Source of the DNA: Rhizobium sp. Q54
Lineage (GTDB): Bacteria; Pseudomonadota; Alphaproteobacteria; Rhizobiales; Xanthobacteraceae
Direction of reading: 5' to 3'
Assembly (NCBI GenBank): GCA_945907045.1
Contig: CAMDSH010000001.1
Location: forward strand, 124,001-188,000
Length of the DNA stretch: 64,000 bases
Shown one piece after another: positions 1 through 8,566 of the stretch. The notes under the pieces were generated by a model that saw only the letters and a list, made by a program, of their open reading frames with translations, was not told where the DNA came from and ran no database searches. Position 1 is the stretch's first letter. The number at the start of each line of letters is the position of its first letter. A program made the translations under genes and the position numbers.

Positions 1-892
1 CGAACATCGCGACCACGGCGAACATCGTGACGCCGATATGGCGCTCGATAGGATGGCGCGAAAGGATGATGGATGTCGTGAGGGCGCCGACTGCGGGTGC
101 GGAACGCAATAGTCCGAGGCCGACCGGACCCATTTCCAGAATATCGCGCGCGAAAATGGGAAGGAGAGCAGTGGCACCGCCGAGCAGAATGACGAACAGA
201 TCGAGTGTGATGACGCCTAACAACCGGGGACGCGTGCGGATGAAATGGAACCCCGCCAATACCGAAGAGAGCGTCGGCGGTTCGCGCTCCTGCGGCGGGC
301 GCTGAATGTCGACGAACGAGACCAGGACGATCGAGAGAACAAAAAACATCGCGCACAGCGCGCAGACGAGAACGGGACTGATTGTGTAGAGCAGCCCGCC
401 GAGCGCGGGTCCGCAGATCACTGCCGTTTGATTGGCGGATGTCCAAGCGGCGACGGCGCGCGAAATGATCGGCGCGGGCACCAGCGAAGGAACCAGCGCA
501 TGCGCGGTCGGCAACTCGAAAGCGCGCGCACTGCCGATCAGGAACACCGCACCGAACAGCAACTCGCGGCTGAGCGTGCCGGTGATCATGCCGAGCACCA
601 CGGTGAGCGCGGCCAGCGCGTGCACGCATTGCGCGATCCGCACGATATGGCGGCGGTCGTAGCGGTCGGCGACGTGGCCGATCAGCAGCGTGAGCACGAC
701 GGCGGGAATGAACTGGATCAGCCCGACCAAGCCGAGATCGAGCGCGCTGCCGGTGAGTTCGTAAACCTTCCAGCCGATCACCACCGCGAGCATGTGATAG
801 CCCATCGTCGAAGCGAGCCGCGCGAGCCAGAACAGCACGAACGGACGCTGCGCCAGCAGGGAGGACGACGAGGCGGGAAGTTCAACGGACAT
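1..892 (-). CDS. MFS transporter, C-terminus beyond window edge
   Basis: Inner-membrane permease of the major facilitator superfamily, closest in feel to the EntS/MFS_3 group of exporters. 297 residues lie in the window and the reading frame is still open at base 1. The start ATG at 892 sits 3 bases after the stop of the upstream dehydrogenase gene, so this is the last visible gene of a tightly packed operon. The protein begins MSVELPASSSSLLAQRPFVL, followed by a first membrane segment, then long hydrophobic stretches and the loop GHVADRYDRRHIVRI, which fits the conserved cytoplasmic loop between segments 2 and 3 of MFS proteins. The context suggests uptake or export of the substrate or product of the sugar-acid-type enzymes encoded upstream; the substrate cannot be read from sequence. 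Plus-strand frames across this stretch are shadows. Confidence 0.85.
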   Translation of the reverse strand, partial: MSVELPASSSSLLAQRPFVLFWLARLASTMGYHMLAVVIGWKVYELTGSALDLGLVGLIQFIPAVVLTLLIGHVADRYDRRHIVRIAQCVHALAALTVVLGMITGTLSRELLFGAVFLIGSARAFELPTAHALVPSLVPAPIISRAVAAWTSANQTAVICGPALGGLLYTISPVLVCALCAMFFVLSIVLVSFVDIQRPPQEREPPTLSSVLAGFHFIRTRPRLLGVITLDLFVILLGGATALLPIFARDILEMGPVGLGLLRSAPAVGALTTSIILSRHPIERHIGVTMFAVVAMF

Positions 893-895
893 GGA

Positions 896-1654
896 TTAGA
901 GCGCCATGCCTCCATCGACGAGATGCGGCTGCCCGGTGATGTAGCTCGACTCATCGCTGGCGAGGAAAACCGCGAGCGCCGCGACTTCCTCCGCCGTGCC
1001 GAGCCGCGCCATCGGCTGACGTCCGATGAATGCCGTGCGGACTTCCTTGAGCGGCTTGCCGGTTTTCTTCGCCACCGCCTTCACGCGATCCTCGAACGAC
1101 GGCGAGACGATGGTGCCGGGGCAGATGGCGTTGCAGCGCACGCCCTTGGTGATGAAATCGGCGGCGACCGCTTTGGTGAGGCCAATGACGGCGGCCTTGG
1201 TCGCGCCATAGACGTAGCGGGCCGGCAGGCCCTTGATCGAGGAGACGCCCGACGACATGTTGACGATCGAGCCGCCGCCTTTCTTGAGCATCGCGGGAAC
1301 GAACGCCTTGATCGTGCGGTGCATGGATTTCACATTCAGATCGAACGAAAAATCCCAGTCCTGCTCCGAGCATTCCAGCACCGTGCCCTGATGCACGTAG
1401 CCGGCGACATTGGCGAGCACGTCGAGCCCGCCGTAATCTTTCGTAATTGTCTTCGCCAGCGCCTCGACCGCCTTGGTCGAGCGCACGTCGAGCTTCAGGC
1501 GCTTGGCTGCTTTCAGGCCCGCGAGCTTCTTTTCGTCGGCGTCGGTGGCGATCACCTTCGCGCCCTCGGCGATGAACGCCTCCGCGATGGCGCGGCCGAT
1601 ACCCTGTCCCGCGGCGGTGACGAGCGCGACCTTGCCCTTGAGTCGTCCGGCCAT
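896..1654 (-). CDS. SDR-family NAD(P)-dependent dehydrogenase (DHRS6 / 2-keto-3-deoxy-fuconate dehydrogenase-like)
   Basis: Classical short-chain dehydrogenase/reductase of 252 residues. The cofactor motif TAAGQGIG is at residues 13-20, NVAG at 82-85, and the catalytic set is Ser135, Tyr149 and Lys153 (YGATK). The stretch around DWDFSFDLNVKS and IGLTKAVAADF resembles the DHRS6/BDH2 and 2-keto-3-deoxy-L-fuconate 4-dehydrogenase subgroup from memory of those proteins. That reaction oxidises a 2-keto-3-deoxy sugar acid, which would fit the IlvD/Edd dehydratase at the head of the operon. The ATG at 1654 follows a good GGGAGAA ribosome site; the acetyltransferase stop is only 2 bases upstream. The exact substrate is inference. 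Confidence 0.9.
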   Translation of the reverse strand: MAGRLKGKVALVTAAGQGIGRAIAEAFIAEGAKVIATDADEKKLAGLKAAKRLKLDVRSTKAVEALAKTITKDYGGLDVLANVAGYVHQGTVLECSEQDWDFSFDLNVKSMHRTIKAFVPAMLKKGGGSIVNMSSGVSSIKGLPARYVYGATKAAVIGLTKAVAADFITKGVRCNAICPGTIVSPSFEDRVKAVAKKTGKPLKEVRTAFIGRQPMARLGTAEEVAALAVFLASDESSYITGQPHLVDGGMAL

Positions 1655-1656
1655 CG

Positions 1657-2361
1657 TTATTCTCCCAACTGCATTTGACTGAGACTTTTTTTCTGCCGTC
1701 CGCCGCCGTCGAAATTATCCGGTGACAACCAGCGCTCGAAGCGCGCCTTGCGCGCCGGCCAGTCGCCGTCGAGCATCGAAAACCACGCGGTGTCGCGGTT
1801 GCGGCCCTTGGCGATGACGTGCTGCTTCATGATGCATTCGAAACTGAAGCCGTAACGCAACGCCGCGTTGCGCGAGGCGGCGTTTTCCGAATGACATTTC
1901 CATTCATAGCGGCGGTAATGCAGCGTCTCGAACACATGGCGAGCGAGCAGATATTGCGCCTCGGTGGCGAGCGGGGTGCGCATCAGCGCGGGTGTATAGA
2001 CGACGTGGCCGACCTCGCATACGCGCATGTTGGGGCGGATTTCCATGATTGCGAAAATGCCGACGGGGTTCCCCGACGCATCGATGATCGCATACGAGTA
2101 GGGGTCTTCAAGCGCGGCGCGTTGCGGAACCCAGGCGAAAAATTCGGAAGGATTTTCAAACGGCCCGTACGAACTCATGTAGGTCCAGATTTCGTCGTGA
2201 CCTTTCACGGCCTCCCACAAACCGGCGGCATGTTTTGCGGCGAGCTTTTCGATCCGCCCGAAACGGCCTTGCAGTGTGACCGGCCCCGGACGCTGCGCCG
2301 GGGTGGCATCGACAAGTTCACCGACCGGCTGGCCGGTTTTCGGATGCGGAACGGAACTCAC
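1657..2361 (-). CDS. GNAT-family N-acetyltransferase (RimJ/RimL-like)
   Basis: 234-residue protein with the layout of RimJ/RimL-type acetyltransferases (Acetyltransf_3 fold): an N-terminal strand region, the central PVGIFAIMEIRPNMRVCEVG strands, and a C-terminal half with NAASRNAALRYGFSFE, the usual ...N..S..a..k.GF.. acetyl-CoA-side signature. Its start ATG overlaps the stop of the upstream PEP mutase/isocitrate lyase-like gene by 4 bases, and it is followed 2 bases later by the dehydrogenase, so all three are probably translationally coupled. Substrate unknown; such proteins acetylate small amines or protein N-termini. Why it sits in a catabolic operon is unclear. Confidence 0.85.
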   Translation of the reverse strand: MSSVPHPKTGQPVGELVDATPAQRPGPVTLQGRFGRIEKLAAKHAAGLWEAVKGHDEIWTYMSSYGPFENPSEFFAWVPQRAALEDPYSYAIIDASGNPVGIFAIMEIRPNMRVCEVGHVVYTPALMRTPLATEAQYLLARHVFETLHYRRYEWKCHSENAASRNAALRYGFSFECIMKQHVIAKGRNRDTAWFSMLDGDWPARKARFERWLSPDNFDGGGRQKKSLSQMQLGE

Positions 2362-3212
2362 GATTTTGGCCGGCGCGGAAAATCGTCGTGAAAGAATTTA
2401 TTCAGTTCGGCGTTGGGCACCGTTCCAGCGAAGCTGCCGAACTTGCCTTGTTGCGCGATCTCGCGCGCCGAATTGATGAACGCGGTCCACGCAACGCGTG
2501 CAAGCGTGCCGCCGACGCTGATGCGCCGCACGCCCATGCTGGCAAGATCGTCAACTGTAAGAGTATGCGCCGCCGACATCAGAAAATTCACCGGCTTCGG
2601 CGCGACGGCCTTCACCACCGCTTCGATCTGTTCGCGCGTCTTGATGCCGGGTGCGTACAGGCAATCCGCGCCCGCGTCCGAAAATGCACGCAGGCGGCGG
2701 ATGGTTTCGTCGAGATCGGGGCGGTTCTTGATGAAGCCTTCCGTGCGCGCGGTGAAAAGAACATCGCCTCCGGCCTTATCGATGGCCGCGCGCGCGGCGC
2801 GGACGCGCGTCAGCGCAAGATCGAACGGATAAAGCGGATTGGCGTCGTCGCTGGTTGAATCCTCAATCGATAATCCGGCGACGCCGGTCTCGACGCAGAG
2901 CCGCACGCTTTCGGCGACGCCAGCGGGATCGTCGGCATAGCCGCCCTCGAAGTCGGCGTTCACGGGGATATCGCTCACTTCGGCGAGTTCGCGGATATGC
3001 GCCAGCATCTCGTCGCGGCTCACCACGCCATCGGCCAAACCTTGCGCGTGCGCGAAGCCGGAGCTGGTGGTGGCCAATGCCTTGAAACCGAGACCCTGCA
3101 GGTAGCGCGCGCTGCCCGCGCCCCACGGATTGGGAATGACGAAACAGCCGCTCTCGTGCAGCTTGCGGAACGCGCGGCGCTTGTCGGCGATGGATGGATG
3201 GGAACCGGTCAT
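2358..3212 (-). CDS. isocitrate lyase / PEP mutase superfamily enzyme
   Basis: 284 residues with the TIM-barrel signature of the PEP mutase/isocitrate lyase superfamily. FVIPNPWGAGSARYLQGLGF (residues about 24-43) is the substrate-entry strand, NADFEGGYADDP carries the metal-binding acidic residues, and GVAGLSIEDS and LFTARTEGF are further core motifs. It lacks the KKCGH-type catalytic loop of true isocitrate and methylisocitrate lyases, so a 2-methylisocitrate lyase label would be over-specific; family members cleave or rearrange C-C or C-P bonds next to a carboxylate. It follows the dehydratase after 110 bases and overlaps the acetyltransferase by 4 bases. Confidence 0.88.
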   Translation of the reverse strand: MTGSHPSIADKRRAFRKLHESGCFVIPNPWGAGSARYLQGLGFKALATTSSGFAHAQGLADGVVSRDEMLAHIRELAEVSDIPVNADFEGGYADDPAGVAESVRLCVETGVAGLSIEDSTSDDANPLYPFDLALTRVRAARAAIDKAGGDVLFTARTEGFIKNRPDLDETIRRLRAFSDAGADCLYAPGIKTREQIEAVVKAVAPKPVNFLMSAAHTLTVDDLASMGVRRISVGGTLARVAWTAFINSAREIAQQGKFGSFAGTVPNAELNKFFHDDFPRRPKS

Positions 3213-3322
3213 GGCAAACTCACTTCATATAAAATCGGCCGGAGCCTGCCACGGTCGTGCGGAAGAGGACAGCGCATTTCACTGATCGGCAAGATCACTG
3301 AAATCAATCGACTGCATTCCGG

Positions 3323-5134
3323 TTAGTGATTATCTCTAAGCACGCCGCCGTTTTGAGCGACGCGCTGATATTTCACCGCTGGCTTGAGCACCATGCCGTC
3401 GGCGAGCTGATCGACCATCGCGCGCTGGATTTCCTGCCACGGCGTCTGGCTGGCGGGATATTTGTAGCCCCCGCGTTTCTGCAGCGCCACGCGGCGCGTG
3501 GCGAGTTCAGATTTCGAGATCAGAATATCCGCAGTGCCCTTGTTGAGATCGATGCGCACGCGGTCGCCGGTTTTCAGGAGAGCCAGCCCGCCGCCCGCCG
3601 CCGCTTCCGGCGAAGCGTTGAGGATCGAGGGCGAACCGGAAGTGCCGGACTGCCGCCCGTCGCCGATGCAGGGCAGCGCCATGATGCCGCGTTTGATCAG
3701 CGCCGCCGGCGGCTGCATGTTCACCACTTCGCACGAGCCGGGATAGCCGATAGGCCCCGCGCCGCGAATAAACAGCATCGTGCGCTCGTCGATTTTCAGC
3801 GACGCGTCGTCGATGCGGTGGTGATAATCCTCCGGTCCATCGAACACGACGGCGCGGCCTTCGAAGGCGTTGAGGTCTTTCGGGTTGATGAGATAGCGCT
3901 TGCGGAATTCTTCCGAGATCACGCTTGTCTTCATGATGGCGGAGTCGAACAGGTTCCCCGACAGCACGATGAAGCCGGCTTTCTTCTTCATCGGATTCTT
4001 GTATGGCTTGATGACGTCGGCATCCTGCACGCTCGCATTCTTGACGTTCTCGCCCATGGTCTTGCCGTTGACCGTGATTGCGCCGGCATGCAGACGCCGC
4101 GCTTTCAGCAATTCGTTCATCACCGCGGGCAGGCCGCCAGCGCGGTAATATTCCTCGCCGAGATATTTTCCCGCCGGCTGCATGTTGACCAGCAGCGGAA
4201 CGTCGTAGCCGACTTTCTCCCAATCCTGAATCGTCAACTTTACGCCGATGTGGCGCGCTATCGCATTGATGTGCACCGGCGCGTTGGTCGAGCCGCCGAT
4301 CGCCGAGCACGCGACGATGGTGTTCTCGAACGCCTTGCGGGTGAGAATGTCGGAGGGTTTCAAATCCTCACACACGATTTCCACCGCGCGCACGCCGGTC
4401 TCATACGCAATTTGCCCGCGCTCGCGGTAAGGCGCCGGAATGGCGGCGCAGCCGGGCAGCGACATGCCGAGCGCTTCCGCCAGCGCGTTCATGGTTGAGG
4501 CCGTGCCCATGGTGTTGCAGTGGCCAATTGATGGCGCGGACGCCGACGCGATCTCCAGAAATTCCTGATCGTCGATGCGCCCGGCGGCGAGTTCCTCGCG
4601 CGCCTTCCATACCGCCATGCCGGAGCCGCAGCGCTCGCCTTTCCACCAGCCGTTGAGCATCGGGCCGCCGGAGAGAACGATGGCGGGAATGTTCACGGTC
4701 GCCGCCGCCATGATGCAAGCGGGCGTGGTCTTGTCGCAGCCGGTCATCAGCACGACGCCGTCGAGCGGATAGCCGTACAGCACCTCGACGAGACCGAGAT
4801 ACGCGAGGTTGCGGTCGAGCGCGGCGGTCGGGCGCTTGCCGGTTTCCTGAATCGGATGGCAGGGAAATTCGAACGCGATGCCACCGGCCGAGCGGATGCC
4901 TTCGCGCACGCGATGCGCGAGCTCGATGTGATGGCGGTTGCAGGGCGAAAGATCAGACCCCGTTTGCGCGATGCCGATGATCGGCTTGCCGGAGCGAAGT
5001 TCCTTGCTGGTGAGGCCGAAATTGAGATAGCGCTCGAGATAGAGCGCGGTCATGCCGGGGTTTTCGGGATTGTCGAACCAGAGCGCCGAGCGCAATCGCA
5101 GTCCGGATTTTCCCGGTTTTGTTTTCTTCGCCAT
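3323..5134 (-). CDS. IlvD/Edd-family dehydratase (sugar-acid dehydratase type)
   Basis: 603-residue iron-sulphur dehydratase. The three cysteine motifs of the family are present: [17 protein letters not shown] and [11 protein letters not shown], the usual cluster ligands. The length and the N-terminal [20 protein letters not shown] resemble L-arabinonate/D-xylonate dehydratases more than the amino-acid enzyme IlvD (dihydroxy-acid dehydratase) or Edd. The likely reaction is removal of water from an aldonate to give a 2-keto-3-deoxy acid, fitting the sugar-acid-type dehydrogenase downstream. The frame stays open to 5236, but ATG 5134 is chosen because GGGAGG lies just upstream and [11 protein letters not shown] is a natural beginning. 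First gene of the minus-strand operon, divergent from the channel-like gene at 5225. Confidence 0.93.
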   Translation of the reverse strand: MAKKTKPGKSGLRLRSALWFDNPENPGMTALYLERYLNFGLTSKELRSGKPIIGIAQTGSDLSPCNRHHIELAHRVREGIRSAGGIAFEFPCHPIQETGKRPTAALDRNLAYLGLVEVLYGYPLDGVVLMTGCDKTTPACIMAAATVNIPAIVLSGGPMLNGWWKGERCGSGMAVWKAREELAAGRIDDQEFLEIASASAPSIGHCNTMGTASTMNALAEALGMSLPGCAAIPAPYRERGQIAYETGVRAVEIVCEDLKPSDILTRKAFENTIVACSAIGGSTNAPVHINAIARHIGVKLTIQDWEKVGYDVPLLVNMQPAGKYLGEEYYRAGGLPAVMNELLKARRLHAGAITVNGKTMGENVKNASVQDADVIKPYKNPMKKKAGFIVLSGNLFDSAIMKTSVISEEFRKRYLINPKDLNAFEGRAVVFDGPEDYHHRIDDASLKIDERTMLFIRGAGPIGYPGSCEVVNMQPPAALIKRGIMALPCIGDGRQSGTSGSPSILNASPEAAAGGGLALLKTGDRVRIDLNKGTADILISKSELATRRVALQKRGGYKYPASQTPWQEIQRAMVDQLADGMVLKPAVKYQRVAQNGGVLRDNH

Positions 5135-5224
5135 TTTTTCCTCCCGAAACCGCCAATTGCTTTCACCGCGAGGATGCGCTGAACTGCGCCGCCAACGCAA
5201 GGTGGGAGCGCGCACGGTAAGATC

Positions 5225-5668
5225 ATGTGGAGTCAATTACTCGCCGGCGGCGCAGTCAGCTTCATCAATTTCGGCATTCACGCGGTGATGACCACGCTCA
5301 TCGTCGTCGCCACCGGCCGTACCGCAAGGCGCACCGGCCATTTGCATGTCTTCGGGCGGCTCACCGCGCTGCTCGCCATCACCATGCTGGCGCTGATGAT
5401 CGCGCATGTGGTGGAAATCGCCGTGTGGGCGGCCTTCTACGAAAACGTGGGACTGACCACGGTGAACGCCAACGCCTTTGAGTTCGCGTTCGAGAACTAC
5501 ACCGCGCTCGGTTATGGCGACGCCGTGCCCAACCCCGCGCTGCGCCTGATTGGGCCGGTCACCGCGCTCAATGGCCTGCTGCTGATCGGCTGGTCGGTCG
5601 CCATCATCTTCGAGGTCATGCGGATGGCGGAAGTGCAATTCGAAAAGCCGCGCAAGCGGACCCGTTGA
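5225..5668 (+). CDS. small potassium-channel-like membrane protein
   Basis: 147 residues with three hydrophobic segments (about 5-30, 43-72 and 108-130) and a short re-entrant stretch between the last two containing [21 protein letters not shown] matches the selectivity-filter form T-x-x-G-Y-G-D of potassium channels (Ion_trans_2 family). The protein lacks a voltage sensor and any C-terminal ligand-binding domain, ending in a basic tail soon after the last helix. It would assemble as an oligomer in the inner membrane if it is a true channel. It starts 90 bases from the divergently transcribed dehydratase. An alternative start lies a few codons downstream, but the ATG at 5225 gives a complete first helix. 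Confidence 0.7.
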   Translation: MWSQLLAGGAVSFINFGIHAVMTTLIVVATGRTARRTGHLHVFGRLTALLAITMLALMIAHVVEIAVWAAFYENVGLTTVNANAFEFAFENYTALGYGDAVPNPALRLIGPVTALNGLLLIGWSVAIIFEVMRMAEVQFEKPRKRTR

Positions 5669-5736
5669 CGCGTGAGCCGCCGCTGCCGCTAAATAGGGCC
5701 AATCGGGTAAAAAACGAGAAACGCCGGGGAGAGACT

Positions 5737-6918
5737 ATGCTGAAGACCATCGCGGCTTTCGACCGCATTGGCGAGGAAAACGCCTTCGCCGTGCTCGCGC
5801 GCGCCAATGCGCTTGCCGCTCAGGGCCGCGACATCATCAATCTCGGCATCGGGCAACCTGACTTCAGGACGCCGGAACATATCGTCGAGGCGGCGATCAA
5901 GGCACTGCGCGACGGCCATCACGGCTACACGCCGGCGAACGGCATTCCGGCATTGCGCGAGGCGGTGGCCGCCGACCTGCACAAGCGCTTCAAGGTCGAG
6001 GTCTCGCCCGACAACGTGATGATCATGCCGGGCGGCAAGCCGACAATGTTCATGTCGATTTTGATGTTCGGCGAACCGGGCGTCGAAATTCTATATCCCG
6101 ATCCCGGCTTTCCGATTTACCGCTCGATGATCGAGTTCACCGGGGCGAAACCCGTACCGGTACCGATCCGCGAGGCGAATGGCTTTGCTTTCTCGGCGGA
6201 GGAAACGCTCAAGCTGATTACGCCGAAGACGCGGCTTCTTATTCTGAATTCTCCCGCCAATCCGACCGGCGGCGTCACGCCCAAGAGCGAAGTAGACAGG
6301 TTGGTCGCGGGGCTGGAGAAATTCCCCGACATCTGCGTGATGTCGGACGAGATTTACGACCAGATGACCTATGACGGCGAAAAGCACGTCTGCCTGCTGT
6401 CGTATCCTTCGCTGCGCGACCGGCTGATTTTGCTCAACGGCTGGTCGAAGACTTACGCGATGACCGGCTGGCGGCTTGGCTATGCGGTATTTCCCGGCAA
6501 GCTCTACGATTACGCACGCAAGCTTGCGGTCAATCTGCATTCCTGCGTCAACGCTTCGGCGCAATATGCCGGTCTCGCGGCACTGAAGGGCCCGCAGGAC
6601 GAAGTGGTGAAGATGGTTGCCGAGTTCGACAAGCGGCGGAAAGTGGTCGTCGCGGGACTGAACAAATTGCCCGGCGTGTCGTGCGCAACGCCGAAGGGCG
6701 CGTTCTACGCCTTTCCGAATGTCTCGCGCACCGGCTGGAAGGCGAAGGCGCTCGCCTCGTCGCTGCTGGAGGACGCCGGCGTCGCCATCATCGGCGGTCC
6801 GGATTTCGGCATCTTGGGCGAAGGCTACGTGCGGCTGTCGTATGCCAACTCGACGGAAAATATTCTGAAGGCGCTCGACCGCATGGGCGAATTCCTGGCG
6901 AGCCGGAAGGCGGCATAA
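5737..6918 (+). CDS. class I/II pyridoxal-phosphate aminotransferase
   Basis: 393-residue fold-type I aminotransferase, in the AspC/DapL/alanine-aminotransferase group. Visible motifs: GIGQPDFRTPEHI near the N-terminus, SPANPTGG (substrate/PLP contact), MSDEIYDQM (PLP pyridine Asp and Tyr), NGWSKTYAMTGWRLGY with the Schiff-base lysine and phosphate-binding arginine, and VRLSYANS with the carboxylate-binding arginine. ATG 5737 follows GGGGAGAG; an upstream in-frame extension to 5665 crosses the previous stop and looks unused. The next gene starts immediately after this stop codon, so the two are cotranscribed. Amino donor and acceptor cannot be assigned. Confidence 0.93.
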   Translation: MLKTIAAFDRIGEENAFAVLARANALAAQGRDIINLGIGQPDFRTPEHIVEAAIKALRDGHHGYTPANGIPALREAVAADLHKRFKVEVSPDNVMIMPGGKPTMFMSILMFGEPGVEILYPDPGFPIYRSMIEFTGAKPVPVPIREANGFAFSAEETLKLITPKTRLLILNSPANPTGGVTPKSEVDRLVAGLEKFPDICVMSDEIYDQMTYDGEKHVCLLSYPSLRDRLILLNGWSKTYAMTGWRLGYAVFPGKLYDYARKLAVNLHSCVNASAQYAGLAALKGPQDEVVKMVAEFDKRRKVVVAGLNKLPGVSCATPKGAFYAFPNVSRTGWKAKALASSLLEDAGVAIIGGPDFGILGEGYVRLSYANSTENILKALDRMGEFLASRKAA

Positions 6919-8088
6919 ATGTCAGTCGCCGCTGCCCGCGTTGCGCCGCTTGCCGCGCGGCCGCCGTTCCGCGCCGATCATGTCGGCAGCCTGCTCCGTC
7001 CGCAGAAACTAAAAGACGCGCGCGAGAAATTCCTCGGCGCGCAGACAGCTGACCAGCATCTTGGGCCGCACGACAACGCGCAGCTGCGCGCGGTTGAGGA
7101 CGAATGCATCCGCGAGGTCATCGCGCTGCAGGAGCGCGCCGGATTGCAGCTTGCCACCGATGGCGAATTCCGGCGGCGGAGCTGGTGGCTGGAACTGGTG
7201 ATGACCTGGGGCGGCGTCTCAGCCAACCGGCTCGGCATGACGGACCTCACCTGGCGCAACAATGACGGCAGCGAGAAACCGTTCTCGCGGTTGTGGATGA
7301 CCGGGCCGGTGACGTGGAAACCGAGCGCCGTCGTGCGTGCATTTGAGTTTCTGAAAACCAACACAAAAGTCACGCCGAAGGTGACGATCCCGGCGCCGAT
7401 CTTGCTGCACATGTATGGCGGCGGCGACAAGGGCGTGTGCGAGGGCCACTACAAGCACGCCGAGGATTTCTGGGCGGATGTCATCGTGGCGTATCGCAAG
7501 GAGCTTGCCGCGCTTGTCGCGGCCGGCGCGAGCTACATCCAGTTCGACGACACGTCGATTGCGTTCCTGTGCGATCCACGCCACCGCGCCACCGTGCAGA
7601 AATGGGGCAACGAGCCGGATGCGCTGCTGCTCGATTACGCCGAGCGCATGAACGCGGTGGTCGCCGGTTTGCCGGAACACGTAACGGTGACGATGCATCA
7701 GTGCCGGGGCAACCGCGAAGGTCACTGGGCGGCGGAAGGCGGCTACGATCCGGTGGCCGATGTGTTGTTCAACCGTGTCAACGTGCACGGCTATTTTCTC
7801 GAATACGACACGCCTCGCGCGGGCACCTTCGCGCCGCTGCGGCTGCTGCCGAAGGGCAAGACGGTGGTGCTTGGCATCATGTCGAGCAAGACGCCGGTGC
7901 TGGAATCCGCCGACGATCTCAAACGCAGGATCGACGAGGCCGCGAAATTCGTATCCCTCGATCAATTGGCTCTCAGCCCGCAATGTGGTTTCGCCTCGTC
8001 GATCGTCGGCAACCCGCTGACGCAGCAGGATCAGGAGGCTAAGCTCGCGCGTCTCGTTGAAGTCGCGCGGCAGGTTTGGGGTTCTTAA
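6919..8088 (+). CDS. MetE C-terminal-domain-like methyltransferase family protein
   Basis: 389 residues with the fold and metal motifs of the vitamin-B12-independent methionine synthase family: FRADHVGSLLRP at the start, QLATDGEFRRRSWW, YIQFDDTSIAF, the zinc motif MHQCRGN and the second cysteine motif SPQCGFAS. It is about half the length of full MetE, so it belongs to the single-barrel group that transfers alkyl groups to or from thiols (YxjG/YxjH-like proteins or coenzyme M-linked lyases are relatives); substrate not assignable. Its ATG directly follows the TAA of the aminotransferase with no gap, and its own TAA directly abuts repeat A1. Confidence 0.87.
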   Translation: MSVAAARVAPLAARPPFRADHVGSLLRPQKLKDAREKFLGAQTADQHLGPHDNAQLRAVEDECIREVIALQERAGLQLATDGEFRRRSWWLELVMTWGGVSANRLGMTDLTWRNNDGSEKPFSRLWMTGPVTWKPSAVVRAFEFLKTNTKVTPKVTIPAPILLHMYGGGDKGVCEGHYKHAEDFWADVIVAYRKELAALVAAGASYIQFDDTSIAFLCDPRHRATVQKWGNEPDALLLDYAERMNAVVAGLPEHVTVTMHQCRGNREGHWAAEGGYDPVADVLFNRVNVHGYFLEYDTPRAGTFAPLRLLPKGKTVVLGIMSSKTPVLESADDLKRRIDEAAKFVSLDQLALSPQCGFASSIVGNPLTQQDQEAKLARLVEVARQVWGS

Positions 8089-8138
8089 CCCTCCCCTTTG
8101 ACGGGGAGGGTCGGCGCGCGCAGCGCGCCGGGGTGGGG
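8089..8138 (+). repeat. family A palindromic repeat, copy A1
   Basis: Two hairpins in series: CCCTCCCC-TTTGAC-GGGGAGGG, then TCGGCGCGC-GCA-GCGCGCCG, ending in GGGGTGGGG. It starts at the base after the stop codon of the MetE-like gene and its G-rich end lies 8 bases before the DUF559 start, where GGTGGAG can act as that gene's ribosome site. A second copy in opposite orientation closes the DUF559 gene. Confidence 0.85.
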
Positions 8139-8146
8139 TGGAGCAG

Positions 8147-8566
8147 ATGGCAAACGAAATTGCCCGCCGGCTACGTAACAACCAAACCGATGCCGAACGA
8201 AAACTATGGCGGCGGCTGCGCCTTTTGAAAAAAGACGGCTACCATTTCCGCCGTCAGGTCCCTGTCGATTCTTTCATTGTTGACTTTGCCTGCTTCTCCG
8301 CGCGGCTTGTCATCGAGGTTGACGGCGGACAACATAATTTTGCCGCTGGCCTTCGCGCAGACCGTTCACGCGATGCCTTGCTGCGCCGCCACGGTTTCAA
8401 AGCTCTTCGATTTTGGAACAATGACGTGCTTCGCAATTCAGAAGGCGTCGAGTACGAAATCCAAAAACAGCTTACACTCGAAACCCCCACCCCAACCCCT
8501 CCCCGCAAGGGGGAGGGGCTTCGTCAGCGCCCGTCGCGGCGCTCATTGTTGAAAGATCGCCCATGA
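8147..8566 (+). CDS. DUF559 / Vsr-like endonuclease-domain protein
   Basis: 139-residue protein of the DUF559 family, which shares the Vsr / PD-(D/E)XK-like nuclease fold. Visible core: NNQTDAERKLWRRLR, then YHFRRQVPVDSFIVDFACFS, RLVIEVDGGQHN (the acidic metal-site region) and LRRHGFKALRFWNNDVLRN. The C-terminal tail beginning ETPTPTPPRKGEG is encoded by an inverted copy of the family A repeat and then reads on to overlap the acyl-CoA dehydrogenase start by 4 bases (ATGA). ATG 8147 is preferred; GTG 8138 lies inside the repeat. The natural protein probably ends near residue 110, with the tail a by-product of the repeat. DUF559 proteins elsewhere often end in similar Pro/Gly-rich tails, as I recall. 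Function unknown. Confidence 0.85.
   Translation: MANEIARRLRNNQTDAERKLWRRLRLLKKDGYHFRRQVPVDSFIVDFACFSARLVIEVDGGQHNFAAGLRADRSRDALLRRHGFKALRFWNNDVLRNSEGVEYEIQKQLTLETPTPTPPRKGEGLRQRPSRRSLLKDRP
8484..8519 (-). repeat. family A palindromic repeat, copy A2 (inverted)
   Basis: CCCCCACCCC followed by the hairpin CCCCTCCCC-GCAA-GGGGGAGGGG. The order is the reverse of A1, so A1 and A2 face each other across the DUF559 gene with their G/C-runs GGGGTGGGG / CCCCCACCCC innermost. It lacks the second TCGGC-type hairpin. It lies inside the DUF559 reading frame and encodes TPTPTPPRKGEG. Confidence 0.8.

Noticed and set aside
245-1678. 477-residue plus-strand open frame over the MFS and dehydrogenase genes
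   Set aside because: Composition is Arg/His/Gly/Asp-rich without motif, opposite strand carries two clear families; a GC-rich antisense shadow.
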